Shown here in pieces: positions 46,001 to 54,955 of a DNA stretch of 64,000 nucleotides. Below the pieces are notes generated by a model. That model did not search any database. It saw only the letters and a program-made list of their open reading frames with translations, and was not told where the DNA came from. Origin of the DNA: Closterium sp. NIES-65 (lineage: Eukaryota; Streptophyta; Zygnematophyceae; Desmidiales; Closteriaceae); the NCBI GenBank assembly GCA_948144175.1, contig CANXME010001279.1:62001-126000 (forward strand), written 5' to 3'. Numbering within the stretch: the stretch's first letter is position 1; each line of letters begins with the position of its first letter. The position numbers and the translations under genes are program-made.

Positions 46001-48525
46001 GGACCTGGTACCAAGAAGCGCGGGGGCGGGGGGAGGGACGGAGTGCGGTAGGGGAAGAGGCGGTAGTAGGGTACCGACTCGTCGAACGTGACGTCCTGGG
46101 AGGACAGAACACGTCGAGAGGTGGGGTGGTAGAGCTGCCACCCAGGGGCGTCGGGGGGGAACCCCAGGAAGACGCAAGGAGCAGCGCGAGGGGACAGCTT
46201 GTCCGCAGACAAGTCGCGGACAAACGCTCGAGATCCCCAGACCCGGAACGCCGACGCATCGCCAACCTTCCCCGTCCACAGCAGGGCAGGGGAGGTCTCC
46301 GGCCTGGAGACCCTGGGGTGGAGGTTGATCTGATGCGCTGCGTACCTGACCGCAAACGGCCACAGAAAATGGGGGGCAGCCGCATGCATCATGGACGTAC
46401 GAGCGACGTCCATGACCATGCCAATGCGGCGCTCTGCAATCCCATTTTGCTGCGGGGAGTCCGGAAGCGTGAAGGTCTGGCGGATGCCTCGCGCACGACA
46501 GTAGGCACGCAGAAGGCCAGAGGAGAACTCTCCGCCTCTGTCCGAGTGCGGACGCAACACAGGAAAGTCCGAGCCAAAGCTCTGCCTGAGCTGGAGACGA
46601 GCTGCGCGAATCCAGTCGATCAGTACCTCAGTGACATCACCCTTGCTGCGCAAGGGGAAGACTGTGGTGTAACGCGAGTAGTCGTCAACCACCAGCAGGA
46701 AGTAGCGCTCGTGACCGAGTCCACGGACGCGGGCAGGGCCCCACACGTCCATGTGAAGCGTCTGCAACGGAGCCTCTGTCGGAGGAAACTGGGAGGAGTG
46801 AGGGGCAGCACGCTGGCGCCCCTCGACACAGGGGACACAGGCAGGGCCAGGGCCCTGAGGAAGGGGAGGTAGAGACCGGGGGAGACCAGACACAAGAAGA
46901 CGGGAGGCCATGCCTCTGAGCCGAAGCAGAGAGGGGTGGCCAAGACGGTGGTGCCAGAGGAGGGTCTCGTGAGACAGACGGCGACACGAACAGGGGGCAG
47001 ACTCAGGACCAGACCTGGACGCTGCAGCAAACACCTGACCAGACGAAGGGACTCTACCAGACTCAGCACCTGGAGGAGAAGCAGTGGTCAGTGTGTACAG
47101 GCTCGACCCTGGCTGACGTGTAAACGTAGCCAGGTGACGACCCGTGCTAGCCTTCGTGCAGTGCGTCACTCGCTGACTAGCAGGGGTGAACTGGTGGACT
47201 CCCACATCCTGTAGGTCAGCACCACTCACCAAGTTCGTAGAGAACGAGGGGAGGTAGAGACCAGACAGGGTGCCAGAGGGAGCCCCCGGACACGGGAGGA
47301 CCGTGGAGAAGCGAGCCAGGACAGGACCCCCAGAGGGGTCAGCCAGGGAAACCGCAACCGGCCGACTAAGCGGCGTAAGTGTGGTGCGGTCCCGAAAGAA
47401 CGAGCGAGACGCTCCAGAGTCAAGAGTGAAGGTGTGGGAGGCCGAAGCCGACGCAGTACCTGAGAGCGCAGACGCACTAGTACCTGAGAGAGCAGTCTCA
47501 CGAGCACCTGAGAGCACAGACGCACTGGCACCTAGAGCAGAAGCCTCACCGGCACCTGGAGCAGCAGTACCAATGCCCGGGTCGGGCGGGAAACACCGGT
47601 AACAGTCACCCTCCTCACTAATGGTCACAGCATACATGGCAGCAAGGATAGCATCAAAATCAAGATCAAAGATAGCTACACCAGCCCTAGACAGCTCTCC
47701 CCAGCGGGGGATCTCCGCGGCCTCCGGGAACTGCTGACGCCAAGCGTCCGTCAGGCGGCCAAAGCAGCGCTGGGCGGAGTGGGCACCCCCACACTGCTCT
47801 CCAGTGCGGTCGCCAGTGCGGAGAACGTAGGTGCAGGGACCAAAACCCCCACCGCGCTGACGCTGCGTGTACCACTCACGGAGCTGCTGAGGGGTGGGGA
47901 CGTCGCGAGAACGCTGCTGCTGCTGCTGCTGCTGGCGCTGACCGCCACCAGTGCCGCTCCGCTGCGAAGCTCCACTCCCACCACCTCCACCTCCGCCACC
48001 CCCGCCTCCGCCTCCACCGCCCCCGCCTCCACCTCCACCGCCGCCACCTCCGCCACCTCCGCTACCACCGCCACCGCCGCCGCCACTCCCGCCTCCACTG
48101 CTGCCACTAGCACCCCCACCCCCGCTACCACCTCCACCGCCACCCCCACTCCCTCCGCCGCCTCCACCTCCACCGCCACCGCCCCCACTGGCCCCACCCG
48201 CTCCCTTGCCCCCCTTGCCCTTGCCAGAGCGGCGTCTCCCGCTAGGGGCAGACGCCGCACCGACCGACTCAAGACCAACGAGGTCGGCCGCAGCGGCAGA
48301 GGCGACAGAGGGCAGGAGAGGGGAAGGAGAACACCCCTCAAAGATGGGGGCGCGGGGGTCACCTCGAGAGGCTCCTACAGCAACTATGCTCTTCTCTGCT
48401 GCAAGGAGGGCCTTCTCGAGGCTGTCGACTATGAGGGTGGTGGGACAGACCGCGAGGAAGTGGTCCCGGACTACACGAAGGGAGTCAGGGAGGCGAGTGA
48501 CTAAAAAGTAGAGAGTGATGTACAT
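43042..48525 (-). CDS. gag-pol: Element F Gag C-terminal part and Pol polyprotein, intact
   Basis: This is an open frame of 1827 aa from the first ATG (48525; MYITLYFLV) just after the C-rich tract. The frame is open further upstream, so entry by frameshift from gag is also possible. In order: rest of capsid-like Gag; basic patch SGKGKGGKG; polyglycine tract (about 47970-48200); poly-Gln; QLREWY; expanded finger CX13CX3HX4C (47764-47835); protease DSGAS (D at 47419-47421); GAG-pre; integrase D 46747-46749, D 46540-46542, E 46432-46434 (DD35E); GGAEP repeat linker (45650-45900); RT with YVDD at 44014-44025; RNase H with ADASWADD, SCEAEIY and LYVDNKA; stop 43042-43044. All catalytic residues I can check are present, so it may be active. 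Confidence 0.93.
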   Translation of the reverse strand: MYITLYFLVTRLPDSLRVVRDHFLAVCPTTLIVDSLEKALLAAEKSIVAVGASRGDPRAPIFEGCSPSPLLPSVASAAAADLVGLESVGAASAPSGRRRSGKGKGGKGAGGASGGGGGGGGGGGGSGGGGGGGSGGGGASGSSGGGSGGGGGGGSGGGGGGGGGGGGGGGGGGGGGGGGGGGGSGASQRSGTGGGQRQQQQQQQRSRDVPTPQQLREWYTQRQRGGGFGPCTYVLRTGDRTGEQCGGAHSAQRCFGRLTDAWRQQFPEAAEIPRWGELSRAGVAIFDLDFDAILAAMYAVTISEEGDCYRCFPPDPGIGTAAPGAGEASALGASASVLSGARETALSGTSASALSGTASASASHTFTLDSGASRSFFRDRTTLTPLSRPVAVSLADPSGGPVLARFSTVLPCPGAPSGTLSGLYLPSFSTNLVSGADLQDVGVHQFTPASQRVTHCTKASTGRHLATFTRQPGSSLYTLTTASPPGAESGRVPSSGQVFAAASRSGPESAPCSCRRLSHETLLWHHRLGHPSLLRLRGMASRLLVSGLPRSLPPLPQGPGPACVPCVEGRQRAAPHSSQFPPTEAPLQTLHMDVWGPARVRGLGHERYFLLVVDDYSRYTTVFPLRSKGDVTEVLIDWIRAARLQLRQSFGSDFPVLRPHSDRGGEFSSGLLRAYCRARGIRQTFTLPDSPQQNGIAERRIGMVMDVARTSMMHAAAPHFLWPFAVRYAAHQINLHPRVSRPETSPALLWTGKVGDASAFRVWGSRAFVRDLSADKLSPRAAPCVFLGFPPDAPGWQLYHPTSRRVLSSQDVTFDESVPYYRLFPYRTPSLPPPPRFLVPGPPPVDPLPPQGPAPSGVSQVDAVEPVEVTGDSGAAAGAEPGGAETGGATPAGAEPWGAESGGAAPRGAEPGGAEPGGAEPGGAVPGGTEPGGAEPGGTEPGGAEPGGAETGGAPPGGASSRREPLSPQELREWFARRWRRAAVAGGSSAAEGTAAERPGGARTVGAGAAGSEGSPGAGAAEGVEAETAAGGPTGGAPGGATGGSGATGGAAGAGTPAGGTGAVPAVSGVAARPRPYFVPLLQEVLGLTPSPGPLPPPLEGPQPVSSHSQLQPASPLPAPSPYAGPTGGLTERRELASRPASPVRNARTSGRGLRQRPPPVPGTHRMSLRPSTAPLRAPLPSPPASSLPALADPESDSLRAASPSVTRLLATAVTDPSFESSAASALVTELVDFAARCRLDYAASLVAESESACPPSVGGECALGTDVFEDRQEEFQCLAAASPHLASVLLAPEGDPDALDIPTPRSYAEAIEGPYSSKWQAAMDAEMASWKSTGTYVDAVPPPGANIVSGMWIFRVKRPPGSLPVFKARYVARGFSQRQGVDYFQTFSPTPKMSTLRVLLHVAAHREYELHSLDFSTAFLQGSLHEEIWLRRPPGFTGSFPPGTQWSLRRPVYGLRQVPREWHDTLRTTLAALGFAPSTADPSLFLRTDTSLPPFYILVYVDDLVFATADTAGLAYVKSELQKRHTCTDLGELRSYLGLQITRDRARRTITLIQSHMVQQVLQRFGFTYSSPQATPLPTRHSLSALPSDESVESSGPYAELVGCLMYLMTCTRPDLAYPLSILARSVAPGRHRPEHMAAAKRVLRYLCSTSGMGLVLGGRSPVVLTGHADASWADDQATQRSSQGYTFGLGSGSVSWRATRSSSVLGSSCEAEIYAGAMAAQELRWLTYLLTDLGEPPRSPPVLYVDNKAMLALCREQRLEHRTKHIALRYFLARELQQRGQLRLAYVASEANTADVFTKALAPCDHQRCCTQLGLVPVLPHLLTS

Positions 48526-48997
48526 GAGGGGGGGGGTTCTTGGCGCAGAATTCAGCAGGAAGCGCAGCGCGGTAGCGAGTGTCACTAGTGCGGAGGTGCG
48601 TGATGAGATCAGCGACAGTGGGAAAGGCAGCAAGGTCAGGGAAGAGGAAGGGGAGCATGAGGCGGCTCAGTGCAGCAGTGGCAGGGGAGGAGTAGCGCGC
48701 AACTACAGCGTCGTACAAGGTCTGAGCACTCTTGTACTGGCTAAAGTGCGCGCGCTCAGCGGTAGGCAGGTGGCGACGCACAGCAAGACGTGCAGCAGCA
48801 TCGCGCGTGGCCCACTGAGAGCGAACAGTGGCGTCAGCATCAGCAGCAGGGGCAGGGACGGCACCAGAGGTGAGGTCAAAGAGAGACAGACCGTCGGCCC
48901 TGTCGCACTGTAAAAACAGCTGCAGGTCGTCGAGCCAGACCTCAAAGTCAATGGCTCGTACCTCAGCATCAAAAGCGAGGACACTGGGTGTAGCCAT
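48485..48997 (-). CDS. gag: Element F Gag N-terminal part (170 aa)
   Basis: The ATG at 48997 starts MATPSVLAFDAEVRAIDFEVW; an earlier in-frame ATG is not needed, since this start is shared with B, D and E. The frame passes YDAVVARYSS and THLRTSDTRYRAALP and reaches AAG AAC followed by eight C, T, C and ATG. It then reads about 18 more codons (HVHHSLLFSHSPP) to a stop. The pol frame is +1 relative to it. The tract is C9TC here but pure C11 in B and D, all the same length. The product alone would be a truncated capsid. Confidence 0.85.
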   Translation of the reverse strand: MATPSVLAFDAEVRAIDFEVWLDDLQLFLQCDRADGLSLFDLTSGAVPAPAADADATVRSQWATRDAAARLAVRRHLPTAERAHFSQYKSAQTLYDAVVARYSSPATAALSRLMLPFLFPDLAAFPTVADLITHLRTSDTRYRAALPAEFCAKNPPPHVHHSLLFSHSPP

Positions 48998-50050
48998 GAC
49001 GACGACAGTGGAGCAGTGCAAGCAGTAGGGGAAGGGTACGCAGTGACAGCAGTGCAGTGCTCACCGGGCAGGGCAGGTCGGGCGGCTCGGGAGGAAGGTC
49101 GCCTGGCGAAACGGCCGCTAGGCTGCTGGGCGGCTCGGCTCCCGGGCGGCTCGGCTGCTGCTGGGCGGCTCGGCTGCTGCTGGGCGGCTCGGCGGCTGCT
49201 GGGCGGCTTCAGCGGCTCCGGGCGGCGCGGCTGCTGCTGGGCGGCTCGGCGGCTCCGGGCGGCTCGGCTGCTGCTGGGCGGCTCGGCTGCTGCTGGGCGG
49301 CTCGGCGGCTCCTGGGCGGCTCGGCTGCTCCGGGCGGCTCGGCTGCTGCAGGTGGGCGGCTCGGCTGCTGCAGTCGGGCGGCGCGAGAGCAAGGGGCGGC
49401 GGGGCCGTTAGTGCTGGGGCGGCGGGGCCGCGAGACCAGGGGCAGCGGGGCCGCGTTATAGGGGCGGCGGGGCCGGGAGCGCTGGGGCGGCGGGGCCGCG
49501 AGATCAGGGGCGGCGGGGCCGTGAGTGCTGGGGCGGCGGGGCCATGAGATCAGGGACGGCGGGGCCGCGGGCGCTGGGGCGGCGGGGCCGCGTATCAGGG
49601 GCGGCGGGGCCAGGAGCGCTGGGGCGGCGGGGCCGCGTAACAGGGGCGGCGGGGCCGGGAGCGCTGGGGCGGCGGGGCCGCGAGATCAGGGGCGGCGGGG
49701 CCGTGAGCGCTGGGGCGGCGGGGCCGTGAGATCAGGGACGGCGGGGCCGCGAGCGCTGGGGCGGCGGGGCCGCGTATCAGGGGCGGCGGGGCCAGGAGCG
49801 TTGGGGCGGCGGGGCCGCGAGATCAGGGACGGCGGGGGCCGCGAGTGCTTGGGCGGCGGGGCCGCGTGATCAGGGACGGCGGGGGCCGCGAGCGCTTGGG
49901 CGGCGGGGCCGCGAGAGAAGAGGCGGCGGGGCCGCGTTCACTGGGTGGCGGGGCCGCGAGGGTAAGGCCGGCCGCTAGGGCGGCTCGACTCGGGATGAGT
50001 GCGCTTCGGGCAGGAAAAAAAAAGATTTCGAGTGGTGGGCCCTAGGCACA
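48998..50050 (-). repeat. Element F GC-rich repeat leader
   Basis: On the plus strand, array 2 (about 49080-49380) repeats GGGCGGCTCGGCTGCTGCT. Array 1 (about 49390-49970) repeats a unit of about 40 bp, GCGCTGGGGCGGCGGGGCCG then CGAGATCAGGGGCGGCGGGG, with clear higher-order periodicity. A nine-base A tract lies near 50016. Confidence 0.8.
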
Positions 50051-50079
50051 GTTCCCACAGGGGAACCTACTCTATACCA
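50051..50079 (-). promoter_or_regulatory. Element F primer-binding site and hairpin
   Basis: On the minus strand TGGTATAGAGTAGG follows the 5' LTR and runs into the hairpin GTTCCC-CTGT-GGGAAC (50051-50066), then GGGCCCACC. Confidence 0.83.
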
Positions 50080-50211
50080 TGTGGAATACTGAACGAGAAT
50101 GAATGAACTATGAATGAAGTGAGTACAAATATGAAACCCTAATTGGGTTGTACCCCCTATGGGATACCCCACTATAGCCTACACAAATAAGTCAGCTATA
50201 ATGTTATGACA
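50080..50211 (-). repeat. Element F 5' LTR (132 bp)
   Basis: On the minus strand it begins TGTCATAACATTATAGC and ends CAGTATTCCACA. CCGCC (50212-50216) is the right target duplication. Confidence 0.9.
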
Positions 50212-50798
50212 CCGCCGCCCTACTTCGACGGCCCCGCCGCCCTACGTCGCGGCCCCGCCGCCCCACCCTACGTCGCGGCCCCGCCGCCCTACCCTACGTC
50301 GCGGCCCCGCCGCCCTACCCTTCGCGGCCCCGCCACCCCCTTTTCGACGGCCCAGCCGTACTACGTCACGGCCCCGCCGCCCTACTCAGCGGCCCGCCAG
50401 ACGCCCCACATGCGGCACGCCTGCCGCCCTACCTGCGGCCCACCCGCCGCCCTACCTACGACCGCCGCGCCGCCCTGAACCAGAGCCGCCCGACCGCCGG
50501 GTCGCCCAGCCGCTGACCGCCGAGCCGCCCAGCAGCTGCCCGCTGAGCCGCCGAGCCGCCCACCAGCCGAGCCGCCGAGCCGCCCAGCAGCCGAGTCGCC
50601 GAACCGCCGAGCCGCCCAGCAGCCGAGCAGCCGAGCCGCCGAGCCGCCCAGCAGCCGAGCCGCCCAGCAGCCGAGCCGCCGGCCGCTGAGCTGCCCTACT
50701 TCCAGACCGCCCGTTCTGCCCAGTCTGGTGAGCACAGAGCCTTCTTTTTCACTGCACTGCCCTCACCCTACTGCTTGCACTGCTAGGCGTCTGTCGTC
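50212..50798 (+). repeat. Element E GC-rich leader, part 2
   Basis: This resumes E's array 1 after F. Array 2 (about 50480-50690) repeats GAGCCGCCCAGCAGCC. Confidence 0.8.
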
Positions 50799-51842
50799 AT
50801 GGCTACCCCCAGTGTCCTCGCTTTTGACGCTGAGGGTCGGGCCATTGACTTTGAGGTCTGGGTAGATGACCTGCAGCTGTTCTTACAGTGCAATAGGGCA
50901 GACGGCCTCTCTCTCTTTGACCTTACCTCTGGCGCTTCCCCTGCCCCTGCTGCTGATGTTGAACCTACTGTTCGCTCCCAGTGGGCTACGCGCGATGCTG
51001 CTGCACGTCTTGCTGTGCGTCGCCACCTCCCTACCTCTGAGCGTACGCACTTTAGTCAGTACAAGAGTGCTCAGACCTTGTACGACGCTGTAGTTGCGCG
51101 CTACTCCTCCCCTGCCACTGCTGCACTGAGCCGCCTCATGCTACCCTTCCTCTTTCCTGATCCTTGCCGCCTTTCCCACAGTCGCTGATCTCATTACGCA
51201 CCTCCGCACTAGTGACACTCGCTACCGCGCTGCGCTTCCTGCTGACTTCTGCGCCAAGAACCCCCCCCCCCCCATGTACATCACTCTCTACTTTCTAGTC
51301 ACCCGCCTCCCCGACTCCCTTCGTGTAGTCCGGGACCACTTCCTTGCAGTCTGTCCCACCACTCTCACAGTCGACAGCCTAGAGAAGGCCCTCCTAGCGG
51401 CGGAGAAGAGCATCGTCGCTGTAGGTGCCTCTCGAGGTGACCCCCGCGCCCCCATCTTTGAGGGGTGTTCTCCTTCCCCTCTCTTGCCCTCTGTCGCCTC
51501 TGCCGCTGCGGCCGACCTCGTTGGTCTTGAGTCGGTCAGTGCGGCGTCTACCCCTAGCGGGAGACGTCGCCCTGGCAAGGGCAAGGGGGGCAAGGGAGCG
51601 GGTGGGGCTAGCGGGGGCGGTGGCGGTGGAGGTGGAGGCGGCGGAGGGAGTGGGGGTGGCGGTGGAGGAGGTGGTGGGGGTGGGGGTGCTAGTGGCAGCA
51701 GTGGTGGCGGAGGCGGCGTCAGCGGCGGCGGTACTGGCGGGGGTGGCGGCGATGGCGGAGGTGGAGGAGGTGGAGGAGGAGGTGGTGGAAGTGGAGGAGG
51801 AGGAGTGGCACTTCACAGCGGAGCGGCACTGGGGGTGGTCAG

Positions 51843-51883
<41 letters not shown>

Positions 51884-52365
51884 TTCTCGCGACGTCCCCA
51901 CCCCTCAGCAGCTCCGTGAGTGGTACACGCAGCGTCAGCGTAGTGGGGGTCTTGGTCCCTGCACCTACGTCCTTCGCACCGGCGACCGCGAGGGTGAGCA
52001 GTGTGGGGGTGCCCACCCCACCCAGCGCTGTTTTGGCCGCCTGACGGACGCTTGGCGTCAGCAGTTTCCGGAGGCCACGGAGATCCCCCGTTGGGGAGAG
52101 CTGTCTAGGGCTGGCGTAGCCATCTTTGATCTTGACTTTGATGCTATCCTTGCTGCCATGTATGCTGTGACTATTAGTGATGAGGGTGACTGTTACCGGT
52201 GTTTTCCGCCCGACCCGGGCATTGAGACCGCTGCTCTAGGTACTGGTGAGGGTGCTGCCCTAGGTGCTTGCGACGCTGCTGCTCTGGGTGCTAGTGTGTC
52301 TGCGTCCCCAGGTACTGGTGAGTCTGCGCTCTCAAGTACTACGTCGGCTTCGGCCTCTCACACCT
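50799..52365 (+). pseudogene. gag: Element E gag, frame-broken
   Basis: The ATG at 50799 starts MATPSVLAFDAEGRA. A single inserted base near 51161 puts the rest in the +1 frame. The 13-base C tract (51261-51273) here keeps the frame, so the net offset of Gag N-terminus to MYITLYF is again +1. A second shift lies in the polyglycine tract (about 51640-51810), after which the QLREWY motif and the finger (about 51960-52033) are in the frame of 52158. Confidence 0.82.
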
Positions 52366-53791
52366 TCACCCTTGACTCTGGGGCGTCTCGCTCCTTCTTT
52401 CGGGATCGCACCACACTCACGCCGCTTAGTCGGCCGGTTGCGGTTTCCCTGGCTGACCCCTCTGGGGGTCCTGTCCTGTCTCGCTTCTCCACTGTCCTCC
52501 CGTGTCCGGCGGCTCCCTCTGGCACCCTGTCTGGTCTCTACCTCCCCTCGTTCTCTACGAACTTGGTGAGTGGTGCTGACCTACAGGATGCGGGAGTCCA
52601 CCAGTTCACCCCTGCTCGTCAGCGGGTGACGCACTGCACAGAGGCTAGCACAGGTCGACACCTGGCTACGTTTACCCGTCAGCCAGGGTCGAGCCTGTAC
52701 ACACTGACCACTGCTTCCCCCCCAGTTACTGAGTCTGGTAGGGTCCCTGCGTCTGGTCAGGTGTTTGCTGCAGCGTCCAGGTCTGGTCCTGAGTCTGCCC
52801 CCTGTTCGTGTCGTCTCCTGTCTCACGAGACTCTCCTCTGGCACCACCGCCTTGGTCACCCCTCTCTGCTTCGGCTCAGAGGCATGGCCTCCCGTCTTCT
52901 TGTGTCTGGTCTCCCCCGGTCCCTCCCTCCCCTTCCTCAGGAACCTGGCCCTGCCTGTGTCCCCTGTGTCGAGGGGCGCCAGCGTGCTGCCCCTCACTCC
53001 TCCCAGTTTCCTCCGACTGAGGCCCCATTGCAGACGCTTCACATGGACGTGTGGGGCCCCGCCTGCGTCCGTGGACAGGGTCACGAGCGCTACTTCCTGC
53101 TTGTTGTTGACGACTACTCGCGTTACACCACGGTCTTCCCCTTGCGCAGCAAGGGAGATGTCTCTGCGGTGCTGATCGACTGGATCCACGCAGCTCGTCT
53201 CCAGCTCAGGCAGAGCTTTGGCTCTTACTTTCCTGTTCTGTGTCTGCACTCGGACAGAGGCGGAGAGTTCTCCTCTGGCCTTCTGCGAGCCTACTGTCGT
53301 GCGCGAGGCATCCGTCAGACCTTCACGCTTCCGGACTCACCGCAGCAAAATGAGATTGCTGAGCGCCGCATTGGCATGGTCATGGACGTCGCTCGTACGT
53401 CTATGATGCATGCGGCTGCCCCCCATTTTCTATGGCCGTTTGCGGTGAGGTACGCGGCGCACCAGATCAACCTTCACCCGAGAGTCTCCAGGCCGGAGAC
53501 CTCCCCAGCCCTGCTGTGGACGGGGAAGGTTGGCGATGCGTCGGCGTTCCGGGTCTGGGGATCTCGGGCGTTTGTCCGCGACTTGTCTGCGGACAAGCTG
53601 TCCCCTCGTGCTGCTCCTTGCGTCTTCCTGGGGATCCCCCCCGACGCCCCTGGGTGGCAGTTCTACCACCCCACCTCTCGCCGTGTTCTGTCCTCCCAGG
53701 ACGTCACGTTCGACGAGTCGGTACCCTACTACCGCCTCTTCCCCTACCGCACTCCGTCCCTCCCCCCACCCCCGCTCTTCTTGGTACCAGG
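52366..53791 (+). pseudogene. pol: Element E pol, protease to integrase part
   Basis: The frame is open across protease DSGAS (about 52375), GAG-pre (LWHHRLGHPS, about 52840), integrase HMDVWGP (about 53043), HSDRGGEF (about 53247), NEIAERRIG (about 53349; other copies have NGIAERR) and the FLVPG segment where G inserted. The catalytic D, D and E are present. CCAGG (53787-53791) is the left duplication of G. Confidence 0.88.
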
Positions 53792-53923
53792 TGTCAAACA
53801 TTATAAATGTTATGCTTGTGTAGGCTACAGTGGGTTAGCCTATAGGGGGTACACAATTCTAGGGTTTCCTACTTGTACTCATTTCACTGCTAGTTCATTC
53901 ATTCCTGTTCGCTTATTCTCACA
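53792..53923 (+). repeat. Element G 5' LTR (132 bp)
   Basis: It begins TGTCAAACATTATAAATG and ends ATTCTCACA, and pairs with 57974-58105. Confidence 0.93.
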
Positions 53924-54019
53924 TGGTATAGAGCGGGTCCTTCTACGGACCGGTTTTTTTTTTGGGCCCACCGAAGCGCCCCCCCGAGGCGCGATTTTTT
54001 TAGCGACCCCTCGGGTCGT
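53924..54019 (+). promoter_or_regulatory. Element G primer-binding site and three leader hairpins
   Basis: The primer site is TGGTATAGAGCGGG. Hairpin 1 is GGTCC-TTCTAC-GGACC (53936-53951), hairpin 2 GCGCC...GGCGC (53976-53992), and hairpin 3 GCGACCC-CTC-GGGTCGT (54003-54019), with a G-U closing pair. A T-tract and GGGCCCACC separate 1 and 2. Confidence 0.83.
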
Positions 54020-54955
54020 CATTTCCCCTGCGGCCCCGCCGCCTTCACTGACGCGGCCCCGCCGCCCTCTCTGACGGGGCCCCGCCGCCGGCCCTTACGC
54101 GGCCCCGTCGCCTGCTCTCACGCGGCCCCGCCCCGGCTCCTTCGCGGCCCCGCCGCCTGCTCTCGCGCGGCCCCGCCCCGGCTTCTACGCGGCCCCGCCC
54201 CGGCTTTCATGCGGCCCCGCCGACGGCTCTTTCGCGGCCCCGCCCAGGCCCTTAAGCGGCCCGGTCGCCTCCTGACGGCCCCGCCGTCCCTTCGTGACGG
54301 CCCCGCCGTCCCTTCCTGACGGCCCCGCCGTCCCCTCCTGACGGCTCCTGCCATCCCCTTCTACCGGCCCCGCAACTGCACCTGCTGGCCCCGCCACTGC
54401 ACCTACCGGCCCCCACCACCCCCCCCCCTTTTCCCGTCGCCCGTCGCGGCTCCTTCGGGGGCCGCAAGCGGCCCCCTCAGGTCGCCTGTCGAGGCGACGG
54501 GAGAGGCCAGCAGAGGGGTGGCAGGTGTGTGGCCTCCCCTGCTTCTCCTCCTCCTTCATCTCCCACTGCAGCAGCCGAGCCGCTCACCTGCAGCAGCCGA
54601 GCCGCCCCACCGCCGAGCCGCCCTGCACCCGAGCCGCCCAGCAGCCGAGCCGCCCTGCCGCCGAGCCGCTGGGTCGCTGAGCTGCTGAGCTGCAGTTGCT
54701 GCCGAGCCGCCCTGCCGCCGAGCCGCCGAGTCACTGAGCTGCTGAGCTGCAGTTGCTGCCGAGCCGCCTTGCCGCCGAGCCGCCCGAGTCGCCCGAGCCG
54801 CTGAGTCGCCGAGCCTACTCTTCCCACCACTGGTGAGCTCTTGCCCTGCTAGCACGCTGCGCGTCGCCTGCTTGCCTGCCTGCCTGCCTTTTGGCTTGCC
54901 TGGCTGCCTGCCTTCCGGCTGCTAGTCCTGCTCCTGCTTCTACTTGCGGAGCCAG
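54020..54955 (+). repeat. Element G GC-rich repeat leader
   Basis: Array 1 (about 54030-54400) repeats GCGGCCCCGCC and CTGACGGCCCCGCCGTCCCTT. Array 2 (about 54560-54820) repeats GAGCCGCCCTGCCGCC, including a tandem block of about 65 bp containing TGAGCTGCTGAGCTGCAGTTG. A TGCCTGCC run lies near 54870. Confidence 0.78.

Larger units (their letters stand above)
42702..50211 (-). mobile_element. Element F: Ty1/copia with intact pol, inside E
   Basis: It is a minus-strand element with LTRs at 42702-42829 (3') and 50080-50211 (5'), flanked by perfect CCGCC (42697-42701 and 50212-50216). It is the only copy here whose pol is one uninterrupted frame. It belongs to the same subfamily as E, with the same LTR core. 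The two LTRs differ by a 4-bp gap and several clustered changes, which is surprising beside an intact coding region. Confidence 0.95.
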
